Shown: in pieces, positions 21,448-34,785 of the stretch
Layout: each line of letters opens with the position of its first letter
How positions within the stretch are numbered: the first letter of the stretch is position 1
Origin: Fragum whitleyi
Lineage: Eukaryota; Mollusca; Bivalvia; Cardiida; Cardiidae
Reading direction: 5' to 3'
Assembly: GCA_948146395.1 (NCBI GenBank)
Contig: OX411548.1
Span: forward strand, 61,213,020-61,277,019
DNA length: 64,000 nucleotides
Program-made: the position numbers and the translations under genes
The notes under the pieces: generated by a model
Seen by the model: only the letters and a program-made list of their open reading frames with translations
Database searches by the model: none
Told to the model about the DNA's origin: nothing

Positions 21448-22855
21448 CCAATAAACGCAGTTAAAAAGACACTCGTCCCTTATAATTACAATCCTCTAGA
21501 TCGAAGAATCTATTGAAATACTCGGCAAAACAATAAATCTTCAAGTCTACTTTCTGTTTGTAAAACAAACGAAACACAAATAAACGACAGCTTGGGAAAT
21601 CGTAGAGGTACTTATGACAAAAAAAAAACAAACTTGTTTCTGCCAAGTTAGTCTGTATTTTTAAACGAAAACGGCGTGGTCGGTCTTGGTTGAGAGGGTC
21701 GCTTGATGGTCTTTGTCGACTCGCTGTTTTCTAAGTCCACGTCGGCTCAGAATCAGAACTGCATGCTTGAAATCGTAAATTCTTTCGAAAATATCTTGAT
21801 TTATAACAGATTAAATACCAATGTTGCGTTGATGAACGGGAGCTACAACACAGGACTTGCAGATCAAAGGTCGGGGGGTTCCCTAAAGACCTATTGCATT
21901 TTATACAGAAATAAAGTGCAATGGATTTCCCCACGTGATGCGATCTAAACCAATCAGAATTCTTTATTTTATTGGATCGCAATTATTATTAGTATAAGTG
22001 CACTACAAACGAATAAAAAAATTAAGTTACCTAGAAATTGGTTTTACTATCTTTTACAATAGATTATTTTTAGTCGTGCAAGATTTTTTCATTTTTTATT
22101 CATAAATTGACTTCACCCCTCATCTATTACAATTTGGAGTACATAGCTAGATGTATTTGGTAGGCTTACGCACAAGCTACTGACACAAGATATCAATCCA
22201 TCATAGAGGAATATTCACATTTTCCATCGTGATATTAAATCATAACATACGAATATAGTACTCTTTTTCACTTTTGCAGAAGTGAAACTAAAAACATTAG
22301 CGCATTTATGTATGAATCTTCTAATAGTATTCGTATGGAATTAATAGGTTTTATTATTATAACCTCTTGAATCCAAACATATTCTTTTTACCTATTAATT
22401 AAAGTTTTCAAAGGCGAAAAAGATTCGGAATGATTTCTTATCTTCTAACGATATTTGTCATTTTTACATAATATATATTAATGATATAAGACATTTTCAA
22501 ACTTTCGGAAATAAATTCAAATAACCACGGAGGCCCTACGATGCCACCATAAGTTGTAACATTACATGTACGCGATACTGAAATATATTTGAGGTATTTA
22601 ACTACGCTTTTAATTTCATAATTGAATTTAATTGTGACTTTGTGACATTTGTTACATTTAAGTAAAATCCTGTCATGTTATATTTTATCTAAGGAATGTC
22701 GCAGCCTCGTTTTTTTTCTGTCAAAAACGAATTGAACGAAATTTTGGGAGTCCAAATTGACGAATCTACAGCCAGTGTAGAAGGATCTCAATTATAAACG
22801 GCCAGGTAGACATGATAGCTTACGCATTTCATACGGCACTCGTCAAGCAACCAAT
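21448..22855. other. Duplicate of 5421-6838, no gene seen
   Basis: Essentially identical to copy 1, with only a substitution (TAGTCATGC against TAGTCGTGC) and small homopolymer differences seen. Nothing recognisable as a gene. Confidence 0.7.
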
Positions 22856-25090
22856 CTGAACTGAACTGAACTGAACTATTCTTTTATTTCACCCAGGTAC
22901 TTGTAGAGTACAACATGGGGTTATGACATACATAATATTACAATTCATACAGCAATTTTCCGGTTTCAGTGAAAGAGCGAAAAGAGAGAGAGAGAGTGAA
23001 TGTGGTAAAGAAAGTGCGATAAGCGAAATAAAGAGTATAGGCTAGAGAGTGAGTGAATGGAGGATAATATACTCGATGTAGAGCGAAGGATAGAGAAAAG
23101 GTAAAGAGAGAATGAGTTCGTGCATTACAGAGATAGAATAAGAGAGAGGGTTTAACATGGGATTGAGACGTGTATAGAAACTCACTACGTTCCTGCACAT
23201 TGACCGCATCACCGCTATTCTTCGAGTGTTCACAGGAAGAAATAGTCCGTCATACGTCAATGCAGTATTTACTAAATTACCTCTAAGTTACATAAATTCT
23301 AAGCAAGCAAGTGAACTGGAAAATGTATCACGTGACAGACACTGAATGCAAAACCAGATCTACACAATTAATGCAGCCTGGTCCTGGCATACAGTGTCGT
23401 TCAGAAAAATAATTTGATTCTAAAATATTCAAACTTATTTGTCGGTTTGGGATATATATACCAGATTAAACTAGTTAACAATGTAATTGGAGATCGTGCT
23501 CCGTATCGTTAATCTTATGCTTCAACATCCCGCGTAGTACGCGTTATTTTGTTAAAACGTATCAAGGGCATATAAAGAAAGTTAATTGTTATACTAGTAT
23601 ATATCTGTTGAGGCGGCCAGAATGTCGCATTCGTAGCCCCATCTTCGGAACCATGGATGCGACATTATGAACCCCAAAGAACAGGTCATTTTAACTAAAT
23701 TATTTATCCGATATAATGCATTTTTAATTCTATTCACAGTAAAATAAAGCTAGTCTGGTGGCTTTGGACATTTAACTACTTAAATTTCGCCATGATAACT
23801 CTAAGAAATGAACAGAGGTGTATTAGAGAGTCTGAATCTTTAAGATTTAGAAGATATTTTAGATTATTACCGGTTTGAAGTGGTAATCCTATAGCAGTGA
23901 AACACCGGTTTCTTTCTGCAGAGAGCGATTCGCATTCGAACAAATAATGTGATTCGGACCCTATTGTAGAGTACGTACATAGTGGACAGATTCTATCTTG
24001 ATACTGGATAGATCCATATCGCCCGGTTTCAACGGGTAGCCTAAAATTCGCCGTTCTAAATTTGAATAGAGTTAAAGCGTCAGAGTTAGAGAGATTTTTA
24101 AAATATGATTCAAGTTCATGTGAGATCTTAAATGTGTTATATGTTTTACCCTTTTCTGATTCTCGAAGTTGCGACGACCATGCTTGTTTATATTGGTCGA
24201 CGTATATTTGTTTAATATGTTTATGTAATTCTCGATTTGTAAGAGCAGACTGTGAGAGCCAAAGATCGGATCGGCCTGCATTGTTTAGAATATTTTGGAC
24301 TTGTCGTAACCATCTGAACTCCATGTTTGGTAAATTTTTCATATATGTATACACGATATAGGCCAGTTTTGAAGTTTTTCCAGTGACTAATCGATTCCAA
24401 TACGAGATCATTCGGGATTTAATAATAACAGAGATCGGATATCTTCCGAGTTCGCCATATAGCATATAGAGTGGTGTCGATTTTCTTGCTTTGGTAATTT
24501 TACGTAAAAAGTCGTTATGAACTTTTTCTAAAATGTTAATATTGTCATAGCCGAATATCTCCGAACCATATGTTAATATAGGTAGGACGGTATGGTCGAA
24601 TAGTTTGATAATTAAGTCCATGGGTAAATCGGAATTACTGGTTTTTGTATAAAGTACGTATAAGGCTTTCGTTGCTTGTTGAGCAATATATTTTTTTGCG
24701 TTAATAAACGAACAGCTACTAGAAAAAGTAACGCCTAAGTCACTTGAAATCTGGGAGTTCAATATAGTATTAGAATTTGACACGTTATCATTATGTATAA
24801 AACTATAGTCGTCAGCGGATCCATTTGGTACATCATTAGTGTTGATTGTCTTAAAATATTCGTAAAATTCTGAAATATTTGGGGTACAATTTTGGGAGCT
24901 TTTAGGTTTGAGGTTTTTAAGAAATTTCCAGTACTTTCTGGGATTTTTATCATTAAGACGTCTTAGTTTGCTTGCGTTAATTGATTTTTCTTTTTTGATA
25001 TAGAGGTTCATTGTGTGCTTATATTGTTTGCTAGCAAGTCGTAATCTCAGTTTATTATTATTGTTCACACCTGTAGCCCGCTATTGAAAC
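22856..25090 (-). mobile_element. 5'-truncated LINE with (TTCAG)n tail and missing RT core
   Basis: The element reads on the minus strand. Its 3' end at 22856 is a tail of TTCAG pentamers, preceded by CCTGGGTGAAATAAAAGAAT, a typical LINE terminus. The 430-codon frame at 23776-25068 carries linker and carboxy-terminal LINE sequence. The endonuclease is absent (5' truncation near 25090) and so is the reverse transcriptase core. The long 3' part (22880-23775) includes an AG-rich stretch and a hairpin at about 23617-23665 (AATGTCGCATTCG...ATGCGACATT). An alternative is that the tail belongs to a second, shorter LINE fragment. Confidence 0.75.
23776..25068 (-). pseudogene. LINE ORF2 remnant, open frame lacking the RT catalytic core
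   Basis: 430 open codons with no stop. Residues 1-55 are basic, with KYWKFLKNLK at about 46-55, as in the linker before RT in CR1/L2-like LINEs. Residues 64-110 (FYEYFKTIN, then ILNSQISSD) resemble the region just before RT. At residue 110-111 (DNA about 24738) the sequence jumps to LGVTFSSSCSFINAKKYI, which normally follows RT. Residues 150-225 (LFDHTVLPILTYGSEIFG, GELGRYPISVIIKSRMISYW) are the usual post-RT region. The end carries PVETGR and a C361-X2-C364-X9-H374-X4-C379 motif. No YADD/FADD box is present, so no polymerase activity is expected. The missing segment leaves the frame intact. The assignment rests on recognised LINE style, not on an alignment. The ATG start is arbitrary because the element is 5'-truncated. 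Confidence 0.75.
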
Positions 25091-25759
25091 TGACCTGTGA
25101 CGTCATTGCAGTTAAGAATGTATTGACGGAATAAGCAGATCATATAAAATTACAGAATTTCGTTCAACCTATCACAGATTTTTCACAAATTTGTCGTAAA
25201 AACGATTGTCTATAAAATGTTGCGGCAAGATGCAAGGGTCTAATTCATTTAAAATGTCTTCATGTAGCATTATTAATAGTATTAATTATCCTAATTGAAT
25301 TCAATCGGGACCCGAAACATTTACTATACACAAAGACATAGAAATACCGGTGTGCTGATTGGTTATTCTTGCGCATGAATTGTCCGATAACCACGCCCCG
25401 TCAAAAGGTAATGAACCAATTAAACGCCTTTTGAAATTTCCGGTGAACTGATTGGGTAAAATTTTGTCAAGTGTCAATTATAATCATGTATATCATTGGA
25501 AAACCACGCCCCATCAATAAACCAAAGTGTAAACAGATGCTGTAATTAGTAAAATAACTTATTTTGGTGTTCAATGATGAAAACATTTTGTTGTTGTAAA
25601 ACCAAAATATCGCACTTACAGTTTAAAACGATATTATTGAATTTTGAAAATGTACCCAATATTTTCGTTTACGAAAAAGGCTTGTTGAGCAGCTTCTGAT
25701 CAGCTATAAACAGATGATTTTCTTTTACAAGAGTAACTTAGCTATTTGTTCCTTCCCTT

Positions 25760-25877
25760 GAAAGAGTTTTTTATGCGACCTCTGACTGACCCGTACTTGA
25801 CCCAATCCTTTCATAACATAATTACTTTAATTTTATGGAGTTCCCAGTCGGTCCACTTTCGCGTGACGGGTCACATA
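25760..25877 (-). mobile_element. R1 element fragment, minus strand
   Basis: Reverse strand reads TATGTGACCCGTCACGCGAA, then GGACCGACTGGGAACTCC, and later GTCAGTCAGAGGTCGCAT, in the same order as 7117-7230. The other end was not found. Confidence 0.6.
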
Positions 25878-26104
25878 TAATGAAGCTGAAGTTTAATGAA
25901 TGGTCTCTTCGAACTTTTGCTCTGAGAAATTATTTCTTGAGTTCGAAGTTGACGTATAAACTTGAACAGTACGAAAGCCGGGAAGATTTCTTCCTGTTAT
26001 AATTTTGTCCAAGGGCGTAAAAACATGACACGCAGTACGCACACGCGTAATAAGTAATATATTATTCGTTGAACAATATCGTCGATGATTGATAAATTAT
26101 CGAA

Positions 26105-26147
26105 TCAACGCAAGTACAGCTTTTTAAAGCTACATTTGCGACATTTT
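26105..26147. repeat. TACAGCTT hairpin
   Basis: CGCAAGTACAGCTTTTTAAA pairs with GCTACATTTGCGACATTTTG, using the same core as 1371 and 4107. Confidence 0.6.
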
Positions 26148-28266
26148 GATCACCCGTCAACATTTTTATTTAGAACATTCTCTCTGGTTTGGCGCATTCT
26201 GTCTGTCCTCCTCGCTTTTCCTCTCCCCCTTTTAGTCTTTTTTTTTCTCTCTTTATATCTTTTTTCTTGATATAAGACATTTAATACAACATTTAAATAG
26301 TTTTTCGATATTTACAATATTGTGAAAACTTTTTTGTTGAAAAAAAGAGAAGAAATTTTCTTGGTGTAAACGATATTGAACCCGCTTGACACTTATTACA
26401 GCTTGAAATGGTGACCATTTTTTAATATATAAAAATGTTTTGTGTTCCGAAATAAAAAAAAATGTATAAATTTGAAAAATGTTTCAGAAATGATTTTGAA
26501 AACAATTGGCATATTAGAAGAATTGTCTGTACACAGATTAGCACACGCAGAAAGGGTTACCTTCGGTAAATCATTTGTTATGTGCGCTGTTGTGTAATCG
26601 GCAAGATGTCACAATGCTTTCAATAAACAAAACCATCCAGCTACATGTAATTTATAAAACTTTATGACTTAATTAAACACACATTTTATCCTTCAATGAT
26701 TCAACTGACATGCCGCAAAAGACTAATTTTCAACCGGCGGTAGACCTAGACACAACCTTCAATCGACAACGGATTACCATCAAATTTGTGTTTAATTGAA
26801 TTTATTTTTCTAACTATTTGTTCATCATATTCATTCGTTATATTTTTGACAAATTCAAAAAAATGGGTGAACATTTGTGGATTAAAGAAAATGGAAAATT
26901 CGTGAAAAAGGAATTTTGTACCGACAAATAATTATAGTTTGGAGGAATTTCATACCATTTAATTGCAAAAGCCCTATTGAGGTAGGGTTTTATTCAATGT
27001 CTTGATTTAATTTTGCATAATATATTTGATTGACTTTGTAGTAATATGGTTTTGACCAACCATCAAATGTGTTATGTCAAGCCTTTTTTATGTTTTCTTT
27101 TATATATCTGTATAATAAACAAAAGTTGAAGCTAAATGATTGGTCACTGTGAAATATTACTCTAAATTAGATCAAATTGGATTTCCTTCTGAAGTTTTTA
27201 CCAAATTTACGAAGTGAACAGTCTGAAAAATGCCGATTTTTATTAGTGAGAGAAAAATGTTTATTTTTGATAAGATTACATCGTTACAACGGCGTGAAAA
27301 CACTCTAACCATGCCATAGTTTCCGACTTACGTTTATCCGGACCTTGTTGTTAGACTCGTGACTAGATATCTCAGATTTAAGGTTTAAAGTAAACATATC
27401 TGTAGTTTCCGCTTGCTTAGGTTTAAGCTGTGCTGACTGCACAAGTTGATAGCGGTATAACAATATCGAACCTTCGTGTTGTTGTTCGATAGCTGTGATA
27501 ATAACAAACGTTCGCATTGTTTACCTTCGAGAGGAATGACTACAATGACGTCACATCCTGTGCGCAAGTGCGAAAATCCGTTTTCGGCCAGGTGAAAATT
27601 TCCAATAAATCACGGTCGTTCTTTTGTAATTATTGTCCCTTTGGGTGTGTGTTTTTCGACGCGGATTTTTTATACCTTTTTATTTCAATTAAACTGATTG
27701 AAAAATATATTTAGTTCTTGTTCGAAAAATAGCTTTTCATTTGATCTTTAAACAAGGTGTTTTTTTCAAAAATGCGTCGTTTCTTAAATTACTGGACAGA
27801 ATTCAGACTATATACGCATGCTACCTCAGATTACTTGTTTAAATGTTGCCATAGAGTCACTAAAGGTATAAAGTGAAATATTTAAAAAAATGTTGGAAAT
27901 TTTTTTAGGTATGAATAATTTTTGGCAGACAAGTTCTTTGAATACCCTGTCGGATGTGTTCGTTTATTTGAAATACGATGCTTTGTCAGAAAAGGGGGTC
28001 TTCATGAAGAAACATTTCACAACTTCACAACTTCTACATTTGACAACGGTGTATGTGATGTTGTAAAAATTGTAGCTGCTTTTATATTATTACGTTGTAT
28101 TATTTCAATCATGGAAAGGAGCCTTCGTGTATAATTGTTTGTTGACAAAAACCTTTCTACACTAACCGACAGATGTTTCCTTAAAATTTTCAAAGAATAT
28201 GTCTAAATAACTATACGCTCATAATTAGGCTGCGTGGCCATATTTCCCTCTGTCAGGGACAAAGGG

Positions 28267-28713
28267 CATTCGGAACATAACTCGGCCATCTCCGTAAACT
28301 GCAACAGACCTCGGATGTATGTAAGGCGGATGGGTATGTAACAAAATCGTGCATTTTATTAGGCGGAAACAGTGTTAGAAAAAGTAGCACGGTATAATTA
28401 TATCTTTTACAGTAAATGACGGCTGAAAAATCTTAATTTTTGAGAATGATTGATCATTCTGAAAAAGTAAGATTTTTTTCAGCCGTCATTTAAGAATCTT
28501 AAGATGTTTATATTAGGATACGTTGGTTTCACGTCAGTGACTTAAACGAGTAGCGTTGGCGACGTCGAATGTTTTCACTCACAGTTTCGAGAGCTAACGC
28601 CATTTTAACTGACATCATCGAGTTTTTCCAAGGTTTTCCCGTAATTTTTAAAAACAGTCCGTCTTTGTACATCTGAGGTTGATCGTGAGATTGGCCGAGT
28701 GGTGTTCCGAATG
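28267..28713 (-). mobile_element. M3 MITE, duplicate of 8109-8555
   Basis: Nearly identical to copy 1, with two substitutions noted (AAAGTAGC for AAACTAGC, AAAGTAAG for AAATTAAG). Confidence 0.85.
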
Positions 28714-29539
28714 GGACAGTGGGGTAAAAGGGCAGTAACCCAGTCAAGGGGTAATCGAGCATAATTCCTGGTTCACTACACCTCTATTTATGAATGGATT
28801 TGCCTGGAACTTCCACAAGGTGTTCCCCATTTAGTTTGTGCCACATAATTATATGATGCTGTGTCATGAAAACGGGCATTGTTTATTTAAAATAGCATGT
28901 TATCACAATTCCACCAAAATTAAAGGGCACACCAAGGTTGATTCTTCATGATCTGATAGCATATAAATGGCGTCTTAGCTTAATACCGTTAAATGTATTG
29001 TTATGGTGCTTTGTCGTAAATTTGCAAGGAAGTGAGTTCCAGTGGATCGGTAAAGGACTTTTTTATATTTCTTTTTGTGAATATTACTTACAAATTACCA
29101 TACGAACATTCGAACATTCACTAAACAGCAATATTGGTCTGGAAGAAGAACAAAAAGTTTCCATTGCACTGTTTTAATCAAACGAATATGATCTCAATTA
29201 TCAATGTGTAGTTCCGCATTGGATTCTGGTTCTTGGTGTAACCAATAACATTGATTGAAAATGTATATTATTTCCCTTTGCTTACATCGTGTGTATCAAA
29301 GTATTTATGAACAAAAGGCCCAAAATGGACAGTATCGCGCCACTGGCACTTAATGCCTAACAGATTAATGAAAATTAATTAATAAATAACATTTAAAGAA
29401 TAAACCTAAGCCAAAATCTATTTGTATGAAGATAATTATCTAAGGCCATGGTTTGTTAATGTGTGCAATGAAAAATGTCTTAATAGAAGTCAACGAACAA
29501 TCTTAAATTAAAGTCTATTTTTTCGATGACACAGAATGA

Positions 29540-29945
29540 ATAAGATGAAGGACTCTGATAGAGCATGTCCTAAGCATCTGACCAGTAGTTACAGAGAAGA
29601 ATTTTTAAATTTTTTTTACAGTAAGGGTTTTTTTTTTCTTTCTTTTTTCTTTTTTTTTTTTTTTTTTTTTTGGTAACGCAACAGACGGTAGCGCCCTAGT
29701 TATCAGTTTGATCAGGATTTAAAGGAGGAATCTGAGAGACCATGTCCTAAACATCATTCCTGTTAAATTTGGTTGAATTCTGTCCAGCAGTTTCAAAGAA
29801 AAAGATTTCTTTTCAATTTTACCATAAGGGGCTCTTTCTTGTGACTCGACGGTCCGTAGCACCAAAAGTATCTGCTTGATCAGGATTTAAAGAACAGATC
29901 TGAAAGAGAATGTCCTAAGCATCATTCCTGAGAAAATCGTTTGGT
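29540..29945 (+). repeat. Tandem mollusc-type repeat, duplicate of 9380-9785
   Basis: Same units as copy 1. The T-run at 29628-29672 is interrupted differently and is shorter. Confidence 0.6.
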
Positions 29946-30084
29946 TTTAGGAAACAGTTATTTGCACGAGTTGACGATAATTTCCAACCAACTTTTGAAA
30001 GAAACCAAATATTGAAAAGTAAACTCGCTAAATTGCGTCATGGCTAAGCCACGCCCTGTCAGTTGTATAATAACGCATTTTTTA

Positions 30085-30487
30085 ATATGACCTACGTCGC
30101 GGGAAAGAAATAAACCCGTTGAATATTTTTGATATTACACGGGTGTTATAAACTAGTGGAATAACTATGCAAATGAGCTCAGAGCGAATAGCAACACTAT
30201 TACGTAACCTCGAATATGACGTCATATAATCTATATATTGTGACGTCAGTTTTAAACAGCGTTATAAGTTTCGCGGAAAATTGAAATGTTGAATTTCTAG
30301 AATTTTGACGATTTTTCGTAAAAAATCGAATCATATTATAAATAGAATATAACATTTGTGCTCATGAAATACAGAATTTATTAAAACTGTTCATCTAAAA
30401 CAGATAAAAACTCGGCGAAGCCTCGTTTTTATCTGTTTATAGATGACTCGTTTGATATATTCGGTATTCCATGATCACCCAGTTAAT
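30085..30487 (+). mobile_element. R3 repeat, duplicate of 9925-10330
   Basis: Same TGACGTCA pair and GATAAAAACTCGGCGAAGCC hairpin as copy 1. Confidence 0.7.
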
Positions 30488-30497
30488 ATCCTCTATG

Positions 30498-30772
30498 TAA
30501 GATTGATTTATCTTTCGTTGAGTGAAGAAAAACAGCTATATTTTTAGGAGTGTCGAAGCCACGAGTGAATAGCTTTTGTCATGCACGAAATAAAAGATTT
30601 ATCAATCTTTTAGAGTAAAATAGGGACGACATGTGAAAATTTCGGAATAAAATGACTTGCAGCATGTCATTTTGAATGCGATTCCTGGGCAACACAACGA
30701 CTTCATCTTTATCTGCAAATTGCCCCGCATAGATAACACCAAGTGAGTGAATTGAGCAAAAGCAGGGTATTC
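30498..30772 (+). mobile_element. R5 repeat, duplicate of 10340-10615
   Basis: Same degenerate hairpin and CCCCGCATAGATAACACC end; one substitution seen (TGCAAATTG for TGCACATTG). Confidence 0.65.
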
Positions 30773-31151
30773 GGGCGACCTAAATATATTTTGCTTAAGC
30801 TTGAATAAAGAAGAAGAATACGAAGAACTCTTTATTCAGACTTGTACATAACATACATCGTCTACAACAATATATACTAATAATACGTGAAAAAGCTCAC
30901 ACACATACACACACACCCTCTCACACACAAAAAAAGCACTCACACGCACATAGACATGTATACTCGCGCGATGATTACAAATATCGCTATTGTAGCCACG
31001 TATACATCCACAATAAAACTGTGTTTACAACATTTAATTAACCCAATACTTTTCAATGAAAAAATGCGTGACTGTTAAGAGGGTTTCTTTCGTAGACAGT
31101 CCTAGACAATAATTACAGGCAGTCAGGCATTAACCAGTGAGTCGATATCAG

Positions 31152-31389
31152 GGGCCCGTTTTACTAAACATCTTACGAAAAAAATAACCGTAAGTCAAAG
31201 CCAAAAATAGTACCTGGTGTTTTCATTCATTGTTACATTCTGTCTTGCAATATCTCTTTGGAATCGTCCTTAAAAGACGATTCTAATGAGATATTGCATG
31301 GCAGAATTCCGTGTTTAGTTACTACTGTAGAAGCAAGTTTAATTTTCGACTTAAGCAAAAAGTTGTAAGATGTTTAGTAAAACGGGCCC
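31152..31389. mobile_element. M2 MITE, duplicate of 10995-11232
   Basis: Same ends and internal hairpin; differs by a few substitutions, such as AATAACCGTAAG for AATAATCGTAAG. Confidence 0.88.
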
Positions 31390-32543
31390 GAGGGTATTGG
31401 TCAATATCGGTAACTTCGATCCGAGGATTCCAAATAGGGGATTTGCGTTCAATGCCATGGAGAGGTCATTTAACATGCATGCATACTTACCAATTATTTG
31501 TCTTTACAAATTAGTAGGCAATTTATCATTTTGGCCATGGTTGGTCTGGGTAAGAATTTGACGTGCACTGGTGTGAAAATAATAGTGAAGGGCAAAATGG
31601 TTGGGAATATTCGCCTTTTCCCCAACAGCCGAACTTTTACTACTAGCTCCGTGTGTTTTTAAGTAAGCATATCGTAATTTCATGAGCTAAAAATACGATA
31701 TTTTATAGTCCAACCGCGGTATTCGAAAACGCTGGAAAATGTGTTTCAATTTTAATTTCTTCGTGATGAAGTCGGTTTCGAAAGCATTTCACTTTTACGC
31801 TATGACACGTGACGTTTATCGATGTCATTCAAAGGATGGTAAAAATGTCAGTAGTATCTTTCGGTATTGTCAGAGACCGTGACATAAAATTTTTTTGTCT
31901 GTTTATAAACATTCGAATAGCGTGGTTCACCTATAGTAGTGCATAACAATGCCCATCCTTTTCTTTTTTTCTCTTATGTATAAAATCAAATCGACAAAGA
32001 CCAAACAATTATCATTGACTTATTGAGGAATATGTTTGAGTCAAAATGTGAATCTTTGGTTGAATAAATACTAATCGTATGAATAATTAACATCTTTTTG
32101 TATTATATTAAGACATGTTCAAACAAGACAAGAAAGAAATACGAGGGATGTTCCAATAGTTTGCTTTGATAAAAACAAAACTACATTATCGCAATTCTCG
32201 TGGTTTTTTTCTTATCAAAATCATAACACTGAATATATTAGGAAAGGCATTCTCAAATTATTTAAAGCAGAATTATAATCGCTATACATAGATACAGGTC
32301 GCCTCATAACTATAAATCGGCGCCATCAGATGGAATTTTTCTCGGCGTATTTATCTCAACCGTCTGTACATTTCCTTGGGCACATTGCCGCCAACATCTG
32401 CCCGAAAATACTTATTGACATCGATGTTTACGCCACAAGCTTTGTCTTTCTTTCCCCATTCGTTAAGTTTGAATCTTTGAAAATATCGTGCAAAATTTGT
32501 ACGAATTTGATGTAAAAGTGGCTATTAAAATAAAATTATTCGT

Positions 32544-32663
32544 CCAACTCTAGATGTAAAGTTTTAAGAGAGTGATCAAAAGTCAATTTTATCTGTACAC
32601 TGCACAAATGAAATTGACCTTTGATCACTCAATCAAACTTGTGGATCTACATCTTCGTGTTGG
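32544..32663. mobile_element. Foldback, duplicate of 12387-12506
   Basis: Same arms (CCAACTCTAGATGT and ACATCTTCGTGTTGG). Confidence 0.75.
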
Positions 32664-32870
32664 GCTGGTTAAAATTTGAAAGATTTATTTTTAAGCAAGT
32701 TATGCTTCAATGTGCCTCAAGGTCGACTGAAATAGCATGTTTGTAGTAATGCAATTCTCCAGTTATAAGACATTCAGAAGATTTCCCCCAATTAGTGTGA
32801 TTCATGTATTATGATTTAATATTTTAAAAGATTTACTCATGTAGTCTCAAAACTTTCGGACAAACCCTCG

Positions 32871-32903
32871 TATAGTATAGATTATATAATCTATATAATA
32901 TAG
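32871..32903. repeat. AT-palindromic insertion, copy 2 only
   Basis: Copy 1 reads CCCTCGATTTTGAG at 12709-12722. Copy 2 has about 32 extra bases of TATAG/CTATA type, including ATAGATTATATAATCTAT, between CTCG and ATTTTGAG. Confidence 0.75.
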
Positions 32904-33006
32904 ATTTTGAGTTTGCTCTTGTGCAAATGGAAATAAGGTATCTTCTCTAAACATTTAGACTAGCCTTAGCTCTTATCTTTTTCTGCTAGCCAAACTACTA
33001 AGCCGA

Positions 33007-33009
<3 letters not shown>

Positions 33010-33080
<71 letters not shown>

Positions 33081-33107
33081 CAGACAGACAGAGAGACAGA
33101 CAGAGAG

Positions 33108-33170
<63 letters not shown>

Positions 33171-33195
33171 CGGAAAGAGAGAGAGAGAGAGACTC

Positions 33196-33226
<31 letters not shown>

Positions 33227-33246
33227 CTCGGAAATAGAGAGAGAGA

Positions 33247-33316
<70 letters not shown>

Positions 33317-33477
33317 GACTTGAAGAGAGAGAGAGAGGGGAGAGCGAGAGAGAGAGGCAGACAGACAGAGAGAGAGAAAGAGAGAGAGACAGGCAGACAG
33401 ACAGAGAGACAGACAGAGAGATACAGATAGAGAGAGAGAGAACGAGAGAGAAACAAGGACAGAGACAAAGAGACAGA
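33010..33477. repeat. Compound (AG)n microsatellite, copy 2
   Basis: Counterpart of 12821-13301 with a different internal arrangement and length. Frames across it read as Ser/Leu repeats. Confidence 0.97.
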
Positions 33478-34134
33478 TTTCTCATTCTAGCATTATGAAT
33501 TTAGTCTTGGAATTCCAAGAGAGATAACGACCAGGCCGATTGGTATTTCTATTTGTGGTTTCGTCCCTTTAAAATCTTTGTGCCATGCTTTGAAAAAACA
33601 ATGCCCATGACGTCCTGCAAATAAAATAAATTATTTGCTTTTTGGTTTTTACAATTCTCCCCGCATTAAAACTGGTCGGTTGGTGCATAAGATCAAAAAA
33701 AAGAAGAACAATTTGCGTGTAACTTAGTCATATCCAAATGCATTACCTGGTCTCGTTTTCAAAGATCTCGCGATATTTCTGGCCTTTATTTCTTCTATTT
33801 CCGTTCGGCACAAGAAAAGATGTGTTGTTTTTTGCATTTGCATTGATATAATTTATGTCTATCGATGAAACACGTGATACAATATGCAGAAAAGTAGATA
33901 TTTAGATATCATAATCACCAAGATTCGCCAATAAAATGGCATTTTTTTGCTGTAAAGCTATGATTATCCACTAACATCGACTTGATGTTACTATGATCTA
34001 TCATTTTCACATGATTTTCGAAATTTAATCGCGAAAAATGCCACCTTTTACTGTAATGTGTTGAATTTTTCGAAATCTGTTCATTTCATTGAGGACGACC
34101 ATTGACTATTTTATACTATTATCGATGATTTATT

Positions 34135-34445
34135 TTATAGAGGATAATCGTTTGTTTCAGTGTAAGATCGATTTATATTTCATTTCGTGAATAACAAAAG
34201 CTATATTTTCACGAGTGGCAGAGCCACGAGTGAAAATATAGCTTTTGTTATTCACGAATTGAAATATAAATCGATCTTACTCGAAAAAACAAACGATTCT
34301 TCTATTTCTTTCATGCAAAAATGAGACAAAATATGAAAGTTCTAGGACATATTTTCGTAAAACGCGTCATTTTGCACGTGATTGCTATGCAACGTTCATT
34401 GTGACGTCACTTATTTCGCCCCGCATAGATGACGCCAGATAGGGA
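34135..34445 (+). mobile_element. R5 repeat with long palindrome, duplicate of 13970-14285
   Basis: Palindrome preserved with one extra A in the right arm (CTCGAAAAAACAAACG). Confidence 0.85.
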
Positions 34446-34785
34446 GAAATGCACAAATGCAGGGTTTAAGTTTTTGATAATTTCACTGCTTTTGCGGTGA
34501 GATTATCAAGTGATAATCTACCGTTATTTCTCGATAAACCACCGAAAAGCATTAAAGAAATCGTAGTATTCAAAATTTATCAACGAACATGCTTTTGTAA
34601 ATAGAACTCCTAAAAGTGTGTACAAGAGCTTCGTGAAAAAAAAGGCAAAAGATTATTAAAGCTTTTCTTGTCATTAAATGGAATAATTATTTGGCTTCCT
34701 CCTTTAACATATTTCAAAATTACATGAAGTAGTCAGCGATCTTTTTCAGACATCAAAAATAAATGGCGAAATCGATGTCATGCAT

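Larger units (their letters stand above)
25091..27747. other. Copy 2-specific sequence, mostly unassigned
   Basis: Absent from copy 1. Contains a decayed hairpin at about 25606-25640 (ATATCGCACTTACAG...CGATATT), a minus-strand R1 fragment, a TACAGCTT hairpin at 26105 and AT-rich unique sequence. Homology with copy 1 resumes at 27748. No gene seen. Confidence 0.55.
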
